A DNA stretch of 64,000 nucleotides from contig CM001438.1 of the NCBI GenBank assembly GCA_000244995.1, forward strand, positions 4,630,096-4,694,095, read 5' to 3'. Source of the DNA: Burkholderiales bacterium JOSHI_001. Lineage in GTDB: Bacteria > Pseudomonadota > Gammaproteobacteria > Burkholderiales > Burkholderiaceae_C. The notes under the pieces were generated by a model that did not search any database, was not told where the DNA came from, and saw only the letters and a program-made list of their open reading frames with translations. Both the position numbers and the translations under genes were made by a program. How positions within the stretch are numbered: position 1 is the first letter of the stretch; every line of letters starts with the position of its first letter. Positions 52,965 through 61,241 of the stretch are shown one piece after another.

Positions 52965-53768
52965 TCAGGTGATGCGGATGGACAGTTCGGGCAGCCCGTC
53001 GATGTGGCAGTCGATGCGGTCGCCGCGCACCACCGGGCCCACGTTCTCGGGCGTGCCGCTGTAGATGATGTCGCCCGGCATCAGCTCGAACGCGGCCGAC
53101 AAGCGGCTGACCTGTTCGGCCACGTTCCAGATCATGTGTTCGAGCGTGGCGTTCTGCTTCAACTGGCCGTTGACCTTCAGCCAGATGGCGCCCTTGGTCA
53201 CATGGCCCAGTTTCGAAGCCAGGTGCAACGGCCCGATGGGGGCGCTGCGGTCGAAGCTCTTGCCGATCTCCCAGGGCTTCTTCTCGTCGCCCATGGCGCG
53301 CTGCAGGTCGCGCCGCGTCATGTCCAGGCCCAGCGCATAGGCGTACACATGCTCCAGCGCGCGCTCGGGCGGGATGTCGCGCCCGCCCTTGTGCAAAGCC
53401 GCCACCAGTTCCACTTCGTAGTGGTAGTTCTTGGTCAGCGGCGGGTAGGGGTGTTCGCCCACGGTGCCGGGGGCCACGTTCTGGATGGCGTCGGTGGGCT
53501 TCTGGAAGAAGAAAGGCGGCTCGCGCGTGGGGTCCGAACCCATTTCGCGCGCATGGGCCGCGTAGTTGCGGCCGATGCAGTAGATGCGACGCACCGGGAA
53601 CCGCAGGCTGCTGTCGGCAATGGGAATGTAGGTGCCGGGCACCGCGAAGGGCGTGGCGGCGCCGCCGCCCGCGCTGGCACAGCCGGCCAGGCCGGCGGCG
53701 GCGCCGATGGACGCGGCAGCGGTTTGCAGAGCACGGCGGCGGCCGGCAGGAAGGTGGTCCGAGTTCAT
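52965..53768 (-). CDS. Fumarylacetoacetate-hydrolase-family protein with Tat/lipoprotein-like signal
   Basis: 267 aa. The FAH fold is clear: RIYCIGRNYAAHAREMG, PPFFFQKPTDAI, YHYEVELVAAL (metal ligands E, E), YALGLDMTRRDLQ, KSFDRSAPIGP, NVAEQVSRLSAAFELMPGDIIYSGTPENVGP. These enzymes cleave C-C bonds of acylpyruvates in the cytosol, but this one starts with MNSDHLPAGRRRALQTAAAS, a hydrophobic run and LAGC, a Tat-like lipoprotein signal. The palindrome TGTAAGCAATTACA at 53783-53796 lies just upstream. Confidence 0.88.
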   Translation of the reverse strand: MNSDHLPAGRRRALQTAAASIGAAAGLAGCASAGGGAATPFAVPGTYIPIADSSLRFPVRRIYCIGRNYAAHAREMGSDPTREPPFFFQKPTDAIQNVAPGTVGEHPYPPLTKNYHYEVELVAALHKGGRDIPPERALEHVYAYALGLDMTRRDLQRAMGDEKKPWEIGKSFDRSAPIGPLHLASKLGHVTKGAIWLKVNGQLKQNATLEHMIWNVAEQVSRLSAAFELMPGDIIYSGTPENVGPVVRGDRIDCHIDGLPELSIRIT

Positions 53769-53782
53769 CTTGTCTCCTTGTA

Positions 53783-53796
53783 TGTAAGCAATTACA
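53783..53796. promoter_or_regulatory. Palindrome TGTAA-GCAA-TTACA upstream of the FAH-family gene
   Basis: A 14-bp inverted repeat beginning 15 bp before the FAH-family start codon, in an AT-rich patch unlike the GC-rich surroundings. The form suits a TetR/MarR/GntR-type operator; no regulator gene of those families is in the window. Confidence 0.45.
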
Positions 53797-53839
53797 AACT
53801 TGTTCTCGTGGAACATCTCTCCACGCGGCTTTCGGTCGC

Positions 53840-53866
53840 TTAGCACTCACCGCCAGAGAGTGCTAG
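53840..53866. promoter_or_regulatory. CIRCE operator (HrcA site) upstream of rpoH
   Basis: TTAGCACTC-N9-GAGTGCTAG matches the CIRCE consensus TTAGCACTC-N9-GAGTGCTAA at 17 of 18 positions, 42 bp before the rpoH start codon. This indicates HrcA repression of the heat-shock sigma factor. Confidence 0.92.
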
Positions 53867-53908
53867 TATCAACGGAACCAAGGTGCCCCCAAGCGCTCAA
53901 AGCCTGCC

Positions 53909-54841
53909 ATGAACACACCCTTCCGTTCCACCGCCGTCGCCCTGCGTGACCCCTGGCGCATGGTGCCCTCGCTGGGCAACCTGGACGCCTACATCTCGGC
54001 CGTGAACCGCATTCCCATGCTCACGCCGGAAGAGGAAGGCTCGCTGGCGCGGCAGTTGCGCGACCAGGGCGACGTGGGCGCTGCCGGACGCCTGGTGCTG
54101 TCGCACCTGCGGCTGGTGGTGTCGGTGTCGCGCCAGTACCTGGGCTACGGCCTGCCGCAAGGCGACCTCATCCAGGAAGGCAATGTCGGCCTGATGAAGG
54201 CGGTGCGCCGCTTCGACCCCGAACAGGGCGTGCGTCTGGTCAGCTACGCGCTGCACTGGATCAAGGCCGAGATCCACGAGTACATCCTGAAGAACTGGCG
54301 CATGGTGAAGGTGGCCACCACCAAGGCCCAGCGCAAGCTGTTCTTCAACCTGCGCTCCATGAAGCAGGGCATGAAGGCCAGCGCCGCCGATGGCGACACC
54401 CACCGCAATGCGCTCACGCCCGACCAGGTGAACCGCATGGCCAGCGACCTGAACGTGAAGCCCGAGGAAGTGGTGGAGATGGAAACCCGCATGTCCGGCG
54501 GCGACGTGGCGCTGGAACCCCAGGGCGACGACGACGGCGAGCAGGCCTTCGCCCCCATCGCCTACCTGGCCGACGACACCCAGGAACCCACCCGCCTGAT
54601 CGAGGCCCGCCGCCGCGACGCGATGTCGGGCGACGGCATCAGCCGCGCGCTGGCGGTGCTGGACGACCGCAGCCGCCGGGTGGTGGAAGAGCGCTGGCTG
54701 AAGGTGAACGACGACAGCTCCGGCGGCATGACGCTGCACGAACTGGCGGCCGAGTACGGCGTCAGCGCCGAGCGCATCCGCCAGATCGAGGTGGCGGCGA
54801 TGAAGAAGATGCGCAAGGCGCTGGAGACCGAAAGCGCCTGA
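53909..54841 (+). CDS. rpoH: RNA polymerase heat-shock sigma factor (sigma-32)
   Basis: 310 aa. Region 1.2/2 is seen in NLDAYISAVNRIPMLTPEEE and GYGLPQGDLIQEGNVGLMKAVRRFDPE. The RpoH box QRKLFFNLR is present at about 142, and region 4 ends with SAERIRQIEVAAMKKMRKAL. Length slightly above E. coli RpoH (284). Under CIRCE control (53840) and ended by the terminator at 54863. Divergent from the FAH-family gene. Confidence 0.97.
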   Translation: MNTPFRSTAVALRDPWRMVPSLGNLDAYISAVNRIPMLTPEEEGSLARQLRDQGDVGAAGRLVLSHLRLVVSVSRQYLGYGLPQGDLIQEGNVGLMKAVRRFDPEQGVRLVSYALHWIKAEIHEYILKNWRMVKVATTKAQRKLFFNLRSMKQGMKASAADGDTHRNALTPDQVNRMASDLNVKPEEVVEMETRMSGGDVALEPQGDDDGEQAFAPIAYLADDTQEPTRLIEARRRDAMSGDGISRALAVLDDRSRRVVEERWLKVNDDSSGGMTLHELAAEYGVSAERIRQIEVAAMKKMRKALETESA

Positions 54842-54862
54842 ACCTCGCTTCGCGCTCCCTGA

Positions 54863-54887
54863 AACGGCTCCCGCGGGAGCCGTTTTT
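54863..54887 (+). terminator. Rho-independent terminator of rpoH
   Basis: Perfect 10-bp stem AACGGCTCCC / GGGAGCCGTT with a GC loop and a T-run (TTTTT counting the stem end). It may also serve the converging sco gene. Confidence 0.9.
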
Positions 54888-54909
54888 CATGCCCAGCCGG
54901 TACGGCCGC

Positions 54910-55524
54910 TCAGGCGCCCGCCAGCAAAGCCTTGAAGTCTTCGGTGAGGAACTTCACCCCGGTGCCGTGGCGCTCGAACAGTCGGATGCGGCCTTGGGTG
55001 TCGAACACGTAGGAGCCGGCCGTGTGGTCCATGGTGTAGCTGGTGTCGGTCTTGCCCGGCACCTTGCTGAAGAACACCTTGAAGGCCTTGGCCGTGGCCA
55101 GGGTCTGCTCGGGCGTGCCGCGCAGGCCCACGAAGCCGGCGCCGAAGTTGTTGACGTAGTCCTTCAGCAGCGCTGCGCTGTCGCGCTCGGGGTCCACGGT
55201 GACGAACACGCCCTGCAGCTTGTCGCCGTCGGGCCCCAAGGCCTGGCGCACCTGCGCCAGTTCGGCCATCGTGGTGGGGCACACGTCCGGGCACTGGGTA
55301 TAGCCGAAGAACACCACCACCAGCTTGCCCTTCCAGTCGGCCAGGGTTCGCACCTTGCCGTCGGGGTCGGTGAGCGACAGCGCCTGGGCGTAGTCGGCGC
55401 CGGTGATGTCCACACCATGGAAGGTGTGGCCACCGGGCTTGCTGTCGCAGGCCGCCAGCGCGGCCGCGCCGGCCAGTGCCAGCAACTGGCGACGGGAGAA
55501 GGCGGAAGGCGTCAAGACAGCCAT
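54910..55524 (-). CDS. sco1: SCO1/SenC-family copper chaperone of cytochrome oxidase
   Basis: 204 aa. Signal with Arg pair and lipobox ([18 protein letters not shown]). The copper-binding thioredoxin-like motif is [17 protein letters not shown], with the distal His in FERHGTG-type context near the C-terminus ([11 protein letters not shown]). It delivers copper to the CuA site of CoxII. Start 55524 lies inside the last codons of ctaB (13-bp overlap). Last gene of the oxidase assembly operon. Confidence 0.93.
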   Translation of the reverse strand: MAVLTPSAFSRRQLLALAGAAALAACDSKPGGHTFHGVDITGADYAQALSLTDPDGKVRTLADWKGKLVVVFFGYTQCPDVCPTTMAELAQVRQALGPDGDKLQGVFVTVDPERDSAALLKDYVNNFGAGFVGLRGTPEQTLATAKAFKVFFSKVPGKTDTSYTMDHTAGSYVFDTQGRIRLFERHGTGVKFLTEDFKALLAGA

Positions 55525-56441
55525 GGCATCAGGTAGTGGTCCAGCAGCAGCGCAGCGAACAGCAGCGACAGGTACAGGATGGAGTAGCGGAAGGTGCGGC
55601 GCGCCAGCGCGTCGCTGTAGCTGCGCCACAGCTGCCAGGCGTACAAGGTGAAGCCGGCCCCCAGCAGCATGGCGCACACCAGGTAGATCCAGCCGCTCAT
55701 GCCCTGCGCCACTGGCAACAGCGTGGCCGCGAACAGCACCAGGGTGTACAGCAGCACCTGCAGGCGCGTGAACTCGTTGCCATGCGTGACCGGCAGCATA
55801 GGCAGGCCGGCCTTGCGGTAGTCCTCCACCCGGTACAGCGCCAGGGCCCAGAAATGCGGCGGGGTCCACAGGAAGATGATCAGGCACATCAGCAGCGCTT
55901 CAGGCCCCACGTCGTTGCGCAGCGCCGCCCAGCCCAGCACCGGCGGCATGGCACCGGAAGCGCCGCCGATGACGATGTTCTGCGGCGTCAGCGGCTTCAG
56001 CACCAGGGTGTAGATGACCGCGTAGCCCACGAAGGTGCCCAGCGTCAGCCACATGGTCAGCGGGTTCACCCAGCCGTACAGCAGCACGCTGCCGGCCGAG
56101 CACAGCACGGTGGAAAAGACGAAGTTCTGCAGGCTGCTGAGCTGGCCCTTGGCGCTGGGGCGCCAGGCGGTGCGGCTCATCTTGCTGTCCAGCTTCTGCT
56201 CCACCAGGCAGTTGAAGGCCGCCGCCGCACTGGCCACCAGCCAGATGCCCACCGCCGCCGGCAGGGCCACGCGCCAGTCGGGCAGGCCCGGTTCGGCCAT
56301 CAGCATGCCGATGACGGCACAGAACACGATGAGCTGCACCACGCGCGGCTTGGTCAGCGCCTTGTACTGGGCGTAGCGCGACAGCTCCGCGGCGGGGGCT
56401 GCGGCCGGCAGGCTGGGCTGGGCGTCGGTTCGGGTGCTCAT
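55512..56441 (-). CDS. ctaB: Protohaem IX farnesyltransferase (haem O synthase)
   Basis: 309 aa, UbiA-type prenyltransferase with about nine helices. Family motifs: [18 protein letters not shown] near the N-terminus, [19 protein letters not shown] (the N-x3-D-x2-D-x2-M-x-RT-x2-RP pattern) and [11 protein letters not shown] with [10 protein letters not shown]. Converts haem B to haem O. ATG 56441 overlaps the ctaA stop by 4 bp. Confidence 0.97.
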   Translation of the reverse strand: MSTRTDAQPSLPAAAPAAELSRYAQYKALTKPRVVQLIVFCAVIGMLMAEPGLPDWRVALPAAVGIWLVASAAAAFNCLVEQKLDSKMSRTAWRPSAKGQLSSLQNFVFSTVLCSAGSVLLYGWVNPLTMWLTLGTFVGYAVIYTLVLKPLTPQNIVIGGASGAMPPVLGWAALRNDVGPEALLMCLIIFLWTPPHFWALALYRVEDYRKAGLPMLPVTHGNEFTRLQVLLYTLVLFAATLLPVAQGMSGWIYLVCAMLLGAGFTLYAWQLWRSYSDALARRTFRYSILYLSLLFAALLLDHYLMPWLS

Positions 56442-57574
56442 GACAGGCGAGGGTTCCAGGTGGCAGCGGTGCCACGCGAGGTTTGCGTTTGCGGCCGGCC
56501 CGCCAGCACCGCCACATGCGCCAGCAAGCCCACCAGGGCGGCCGCACCGGCGGTGTGCAGCAGGGCGGCGAGCAGGGGCCAGCCCAGCACCACATTCGTC
56601 AGGCCACTGAAAAACTGAAGCGCCAGCAGGGCCGCCAGCGCCTGGCCCAGGCGTGGCAACGGGCCCAGCGACAGCTTCCAGGCCAGCGCGGCCAGCACGG
56701 CCAGCACCAGCACGGCCATCAGCCGGTGCGCCATGTGGATGGCCACCAGCGCCGTGGCCGGCAACCACTGGCCCTGCGCGTCGCGGCCCAGGCCGCGCCA
56801 CAGCGTGAAGCCATGCTGCCAATCCATGCCTTCAGGCCACCAGGCGCCATTGCATTGCGGAAAGCCCTGGCAGGCCAGCACCGCGTAGTTGCTGCTGACC
56901 CAGCCGCCCAGGGCCACCTGCCCCAGCAGCAGCGCCAGCGCGGACAGCACCACCCCGCGCGAAACGCCCGCCGACGGCGACGCGCCCGGCCGCAGGCGGC
57001 TCCATTGCACCAACAACAGCATCAGCAGCAGCAAGCCGCCCAGCAGGTGCAGCGTCACCACCGCCGGCGCCAGCTTCAGCGTGACCGTGAACTTGCCGAA
57101 GCCGCCCTGAACCAGCACCCACACCAGGGTGGCGGCCGCCCAGGCAGGCGCCTGGGGCGCCAGCCGCCGCCAACGCCAGCTCAGGCCCAGCAGGGCCACA
57201 CACAGCGCGCCCACGGTCATGGCCAGGTAGCGGTGCACCATCTCGATCCAGGCTTTGGTGTGCGTGACCGGGCCGCTGGGCAGCGCCGCCTGGGCATCGG
57301 CGATGTGGCCCTGGGCACCGAAGGGGCTGGCGTGCCCGTAGCAGCCGGGCCAGTCGGGGCAGCCCAGGCCTGAATCGGTCAGGCGCGTGAAGGCGCCGAA
57401 CACCACCAGGTCGAAGGTGAGCATGGCCGTCAGCGCCAGCAGGGCGCGCAGGCGCTCGCGGGGCGCGGCATGGCGCTGGCGCCAGGCCCAGAAAGCCAGT
57501 GGCCCGAAGGCCAGCAGCGCCGCCAGCACCAGCAGGCGCAGCACGGGGCTGAAATCAACCAGGTTGGTGTCCAC
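56438..57574 (-). CDS. ctaA: Haem A synthase (CtaA/Cox15)
   Basis: 378 aa from GTG 57574 ([10 protein letters not shown]), eight helices. Conserved haem-binding histidines sit in [26 protein letters not shown] and LLHTAGAA, and the cysteine pair in [12 protein letters not shown]. Converts haem O to haem A. An in-frame ATG at 57613 would overlap the upstream gene by 35 bp and is less likely. Confidence 0.94.
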   Translation of the reverse strand: MDTNLVDFSPVLRLLVLAALLAFGPLAFWAWRQRHAAPRERLRALLALTAMLTFDLVVFGAFTRLTDSGLGCPDWPGCYGHASPFGAQGHIADAQAALPSGPVTHTKAWIEMVHRYLAMTVGALCVALLGLSWRWRRLAPQAPAWAAATLVWVLVQGGFGKFTVTLKLAPAVVTLHLLGGLLLLMLLLVQWSRLRPGASPSAGVSRGVVLSALALLLGQVALGGWVSSNYAVLACQGFPQCNGAWWPEGMDWQHGFTLWRGLGRDAQGQWLPATALVAIHMAHRLMAVLVLAVLAALAWKLSLGPLPRLGQALAALLALQFFSGLTNVVLGWPLLAALLHTAGAAALVGLLAHVAVLAGRPQTQTSRGTAATWNPRLS

Positions 57575-57578
57575 GACC

Positions 57579-58289
57579 TCAGCGCCCCGGGGTGTCCCAG
57601 AAGGCCGACGCACGCAGCAGGCGGTCCAGGTCGCGCTTGAAGCGGCTGGCGTCCAGCGCCGCGGGCGCGCGCATCATCCACTGGCCCATGGGATCCACCA
57701 CATAGAGGTGATCGACCAGCGCGTGGCCGGCCTCGGGCTTCAACCAGGCCGACAACGCATCCCCGGGCACGCGCAGCACCTGGGCCGCCGGCGCGGTCTG
57801 CAGCGCGGCCAGCAGTTCGGGCTTGAGCACGGTGGCCTGGCTCAGCAGCACCACCTTGTCCAGCCGGTCGCGGTCGCGGCCGAGCATTTCTCGCAGTTGG
57901 CGCTGCAGGTACAGGCGCTTTTCGCAGGCCGCGTTGCAGGGGCCATCCACCAGCGCCACCAGCAGCCACTGGCCTTTCAGCGTGGGCAGGCGCAGCGGCT
58001 GGCCCTGGGGGTCGGTGGCCAGCACGTCGGGCAAGGCCACCGTGGGTTGCACCAGGCTGGCATAGGCCGCGCCGCCACCAGCCGGCCGCGCCACGTAGAA
58101 CAGGAAATAGCTTGCCAGCACCGGCGCCGCGCAGGCGGCCAGCACCAGCAGCATGACAAAGCGACCGCGCCGGGTGCGCTGCTGCGGCGCGTCCACGCCC
58201 GCGGCGGGCAGCGTGTGCACCGTCAGGGCGACGGGTTCAAGCGCTTCGGGCGGCATGGCGGCGGGGGCGGATGAGTTGGAACCAGACAT
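57579..58289 (-). CDS. Membrane-anchored SCO-like cytochrome oxidase assembly protein
   Basis: 236 aa with one helix (FVMLLVLAACAAPVLASYFLFYV, about 44-66) and a periplasmic thioredoxin-like domain. The motif VALVDGPCNAACEKRLYLQRQ places two cysteines like a degenerate SCO CxxxC, and DHLYVVDPMGQWMMR matches the SCO C-terminal strand, without the His ligand. This conserved gene between surf1 and ctaA in betaproteobacteria likely helps oxidase assembly. Overlaps surf1 by 53 bp. Confidence 0.8.
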   Translation of the reverse strand: MSGSNSSAPAAMPPEALEPVALTVHTLPAAGVDAPQQRTRRGRFVMLLVLAACAAPVLASYFLFYVARPAGGGAAYASLVQPTVALPDVLATDPQGQPLRLPTLKGQWLLVALVDGPCNAACEKRLYLQRQLREMLGRDRDRLDKVVLLSQATVLKPELLAALQTAPAAQVLRVPGDALSAWLKPEAGHALVDHLYVVDPMGQWMMRAPAALDASRFKRDLDRLLRASAFWDTPGR

Positions 58290-58968
58290 AAAGACCCGCG
58301 ATCAGCGCAGACAGCGCAAACCACTGGAAGGCGTAACCGTGGTGCTTGGACAGGTCGGCGGCGACCACCGGCCATTGCCGCAACAGGAAATCATTGGGGG
58401 TGGCGGGCTGCAATTGCATCAGCGCCAGTGGACGCAGGGCCAGGCCGGTCTCGCGCGCAAAAGCCTGCAGGTCCAGATTCTGCCGGATCAGGCCGGACGA
58501 CTCGGCCTGGAACTCGAACAACCTCGAGGGCTCAGGGATGATGCGTGCCACCAAGCTCACCGTGCCCGGCTGGGCCGGCAGGGCCGGCAGGGCGCCGCGG
58601 TCGCGCGCGTCACGCGGCACCCAGCCGCGCTGAACCAGCACCACATCGCCCGGCGCCAGTTCCAGCGGTGTGACCACATAGAAGCCCACGCGCGCGTTCA
58701 TCTGGCGGTTGTCCAGGTACACCGTGCGATCCATCAGCCAGCGGCCACTGACCTGCACCGTGCGCTGCACCTGGCCCGGCACCTCAGCGGCCGCCTGCGC
58801 CAGGTCCGTCGCGGGCAATGGGGGCCGGGCCTGGCGTTCGTCAAGCTGGCGCTGGATGGCCTGCTTCTGCTGCGCGCGCTGCACCTGCCACCAGCCCAGC
58901 CGCGCGCAGGCCAGCACGGCCACCAGCGCCGCCAGGGCCACCAACCAGGAACGACCTGCCAGGCTCAT
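58237..58968 (-). CDS. SURF1-family oxidase assembly protein
   Basis: 243 aa with the family layout: N-terminal helix (WLVALAALVAVLACARLGWWQ) followed by RAQQKQAIQ, a periplasmic domain with YLDNRQMNARVGFYVVTPLE and VLVQRGWVPRD, and a C-terminal helix after KHHGYAFQWFALSALIAGLYVWF. Supports haem A insertion into CoxI. Start ATG 58968 opens helix 1. Confidence 0.93.
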   Translation of the reverse strand: MSLAGRSWLVALAALVAVLACARLGWWQVQRAQQKQAIQRQLDERQARPPLPATDLAQAAAEVPGQVQRTVQVSGRWLMDRTVYLDNRQMNARVGFYVVTPLELAPGDVVLVQRGWVPRDARDRGALPALPAQPGTVSLVARIIPEPSRLFEFQAESSGLIRQNLDLQAFARETGLALRPLALMQLQPATPNDFLLRQWPVVAADLSKHHGYAFQWFALSALIAGLYVWFQLIRPRRHAARSA

Positions 58969-59016
58969 GTCAATGTCTCGGCTGTGGGCATGCACAAGGG
59001 CCACGGATAATGGCGC

Positions 59017-59235
59017 ATGAAAGTCGTGATCGTCATTCTGCTGCTGGCGGTGCTGCTGGCCCTGGCCAGCGCCGGCTGGGTCATGACCCGGCACAAGCCC
59101 GGCCTGGACCGCGACACGCGCATGGCCTGGGTGCTGGCCTTGCGGGTGGGCCTGTCGATCACGGCCTTCCTGCTGGTGCTGCTAGCCTGGTGGATGGGCT
59201 GGATCCAGCCCACCGGGTTGCCCCTGGGACGCTGA
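59017..59235 (+). CDS. Small twin-transmembrane protein (DUF2909-like)
   Basis: 72 aa with two helices (IVILLLAVLLALASAGWVM and VGLSITAFLLVLLAWWMGW) joined by a charged loop TRHKPGLDRDTRM. It is encoded divergently from surf1 in many betaproteobacterial cox loci. Function unknown, presumably linked to the oxidase. Confidence 0.8.
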   Translation: MKVVIVILLLAVLLALASAGWVMTRHKPGLDRDTRMAWVLALRVGLSITAFLLVLLAWWMGWIQPTGLPLGR

Positions 59236-59260
59236 CAGGGCGCTGCAGGCACGGGCCCCA

Positions 59261-59292
59261 AAGCAAAAGCGCCGCGGCGGGCCGCGGCGCTT
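59261..59292 (-). terminator. Strong hairpin ending the ctaE transcript
   Basis: Perfect 12-bp stem AAGCGCCGCGGC / GCCGCGGCGCTT with a GG loop. On the minus strand it is followed by TTTTGCTTT, so it ends transcription from the oxidase subunit III gene; it may also stop the short plus-strand gene. Confidence 0.85.
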
Positions 59293-59313
59293 GCCTGGGG
59301 CACCGCTGGACGC

Positions 59314-60192
59314 TCAGAGCCAGTAGACCAGGAAGTACAGGCCCAGCCACACCACGTCCACAAAGTGCCAGTACCAGGCCGCGCCTTCGAAGCCGAAGTG
59401 GCGCTCGGGCGTGAAGTGGCCCTTCATCAGCCGCAGGGTGATGAACAGCAGCATCAGCATGCCCACGAAGACGTGGAAACCGTGGAAGCCGGTCAGCATG
59501 AAGAAGGTGCTGCCGTAGATGCCCGAACTGAGCTTCAGGTTCATCTCGCTGTAGGCATGGGCGTATTCGTAGCCCTGCACGCACAGGAAGACCACGCCCA
59601 GGATGACGGTCAGCCACATGAAGGCGATGGTCTTACTGCGCTGGTTGGCGATGAGCGCGTGGTGCGCAATGGTGAGCGTGACGCCAGAGCTCAACAGCAG
59701 CGCGGTGTTGATGGTGGGCAGCCAGAACGGGCCCATGGTGGCGAAAGGCTCCACCGTGCCGGCCGGCGACGCGGTGCCGCCCGCGGTGGGCCACACGGCC
59801 TTGAAGTCGGGCCACAGCAGCTGGTGGTTGAAGTCGCCCAGCATCGGCAGCGCATGGGCGCGGGCCCAGTACAGCGCGCCGAAGAAGGCAGCGAAGAACA
59901 TCACCTCCGAGAAGATGAACCAGCTCATGCTCCAGCGGAAGGACACGTCCACGCGGTCGGAGTACAAACCGCCCTGGCTCTCGCCAATGGCGTCGCCGAA
60001 CCATTTGTAAAGGGTGCCCAGCCAGATGCACAGGCCCAGCAACAGCGACCACTTGCCCCAACCGGCACCGTTCACCCACTGGCCGGCGCCCAGGATCACG
60101 AAGAACAGGCCCGAGGCCACCATGGCCGGACGAGGCGATGGCGCGGGGACAAAGTAGTAGGGCGTTGCGCCGTGTTTGGCAGCTGCAGACAT
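59314..60192 (-). CDS. ctaE: Cytochrome c oxidase subunit III
   Basis: 292 aa, seven helices. Family motifs: RWSMSWFIFSEVMFFAAFFGALYW (with the conserved Glu), INTALLLSSGVTLTIAHHAL, YEYAHAYSEMNLKLSSGIYGS, TGFHGFHVFVG and HFGFEGAAWYWHFVDVVWL at the C-terminus. Third structural gene of the oxidase, after the small DUF2970 gene. Confidence 0.97.
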   Translation of the reverse strand: MSAAAKHGATPYYFVPAPSPRPAMVASGLFFVILGAGQWVNGAGWGKWSLLLGLCIWLGTLYKWFGDAIGESQGGLYSDRVDVSFRWSMSWFIFSEVMFFAAFFGALYWARAHALPMLGDFNHQLLWPDFKAVWPTAGGTASPAGTVEPFATMGPFWLPTINTALLLSSGVTLTIAHHALIANQRSKTIAFMWLTVILGVVFLCVQGYEYAHAYSEMNLKLSSGIYGSTFFMLTGFHGFHVFVGMLMLLFITLRLMKGHFTPERHFGFEGAAWYWHFVDVVWLGLYFLVYWL

Positions 60193-60256
60193 CTTGTTGC
60201 TCTCCAGAATTCCTGAAAACTCTCGACCTCGAAACTTCGGCGACGGGTGGCGTGCG

Positions 60257-60490
60257 CTAGCGCATCGCCCCCGAACCCACGATCCAGTTCACCAGCAGCA
60301 CCAGCACAAGCACGAACAGCGCCGCCCCCAGCACACCGGCCGCGATCACGTGCACCGGGTTCAGCCTGGCAGTTTCACGTTCGTGGTCCTTGCTGCGGCG
60401 CACACCAAAGAACGACCAGGCCACGGTGCGCATGGTGTCCAGGAAGGACGGCTTGCGCACGCTGCCGCTGGGCACGTCACCCCCGCTCAT
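60257..60490 (-). CDS. DUF2970-type small membrane protein
   Basis: 77 aa with the phrase FLDTMRTVAWSFFGVRRSKDHERE typical of DUF2970 and one C-terminal helix (HVIAAGVLGAALFVLVLVLLVNWIV). Found within cox operons of betaproteobacteria between ctaG and ctaE. Start ATG 60490 overlaps the ctaG stop. Confidence 0.85.
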   Translation of the reverse strand: MSGGDVPSGSVRKPSFLDTMRTVAWSFFGVRRSKDHERETARLNPVHVIAAGVLGAALFVLVLVLLVNWIVGSGAMR

Positions 60491-61113
60491 GAGCGCTTCT
60501 CCTGCACAGCCAGCGACGCGCTGGGCGCTGCCGGCACCTTGCCACCCACCTCGAAGAAGGTGTAGGACAAGGTGATGGTGGTCACGTCCTTGGGCAGCTT
60601 GCTGTCCAGGTAGAACACAACGGGCCACTGCTTGCTCTCACCCGGCTTGAGCGTGTATTCATTGAAGCAGAAGCACTCCAGCTTGTTGAAGTGCGAACCC
60701 GCGACCATGGGTGCGTAGCTGGGGATGGCCTGCGCCGCCATCGTGCGGTTCTGCATGTTGCGGAACTCGTACATCACCGTGGCCAACTCGCCCGGGTGCA
60801 CCTGCAAGGAACGCAAAGCGGGCTTGAAGTCCCAGGGCCCGCGCGCGTTGGCATCGAACTCCACCGTCACCAGCCGGGTGGTGTCCACCTGGGTGTTGGC
60901 GGGGCGCTTGCCGCTGCCCGACGTGATGCCCGTGCGCTGGTCGGACAGCGACAACACATTGATGCCCAGCGCGTCGCAGATGGTCTTGTACATGGGCACC
61001 AGCGCATAGCCGAAGCCGAACATCAGCCCGGCCACGACCGCCAGCTTGCCCAGCATGCGCCGGTTGTCCCCGCGCACGCTGTCCCGACCATCCAGTGCCC
61101 CAGGCTTGCGCAC
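60487..61113 (-). CDS. ctaG: CtaG/Cox11 copper chaperone
   Basis: 208 aa from GTG 61113; ATG 61056 (MLGKLAVVAG) is an alternative. One helix (LAVVAGLMFGFGYALVPMYKTICDALG) with the first copper Cys nearby, then an Ig-like domain with KLECFCFNEYTLKPGE (the CFCF copper site) and TLSYTFFEV. Inserts CuB into CoxI. Confidence 0.95.
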   Translation of the reverse strand: MRKPGALDGRDSVRGDNRRMLGKLAVVAGLMFGFGYALVPMYKTICDALGINVLSLSDQRTGITSGSGKRPANTQVDTTRLVTVEFDANARGPWDFKPALRSLQVHPGELATVMYEFRNMQNRTMAAQAIPSYAPMVAGSHFNKLECFCFNEYTLKPGESKQWPVVFYLDSKLPKDVTTITLSYTFFEVGGKVPAAPSASLAVQEKRS

Positions 61114-61115
61114 GG

Positions 61116-61241
61116 CTAATGCCCCGACAGCAGAATCACCTTGACCACGAAGCCCAGTGCGAAGCACAGCGCCACCGAGGCCAGGATCAAGGCCAGCCGC
61201 AGGTTGGCCTTGCGTTGGGATTCAGACAGGGCCATGGCCAT
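61116..61241 (-). CDS. Cytochrome oxidase small assembly protein
   Basis: 41 aa (39 from the second Met at 61235), one membrane helix: QRKANLRLALILASVALC then FALGFVVKVILLSGH. Such tiny single-helix proteins are conserved between ctaD and ctaG in betaproteobacteria. ATG 61241 overlaps the ctaD stop (TGATG), and the stop overlaps nothing but lies 2 bp before the ctaG GTG. Confidence 0.8.
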   Translation of the reverse strand: MAMALSESQRKANLRLALILASVALCFALGFVVKVILLSGH

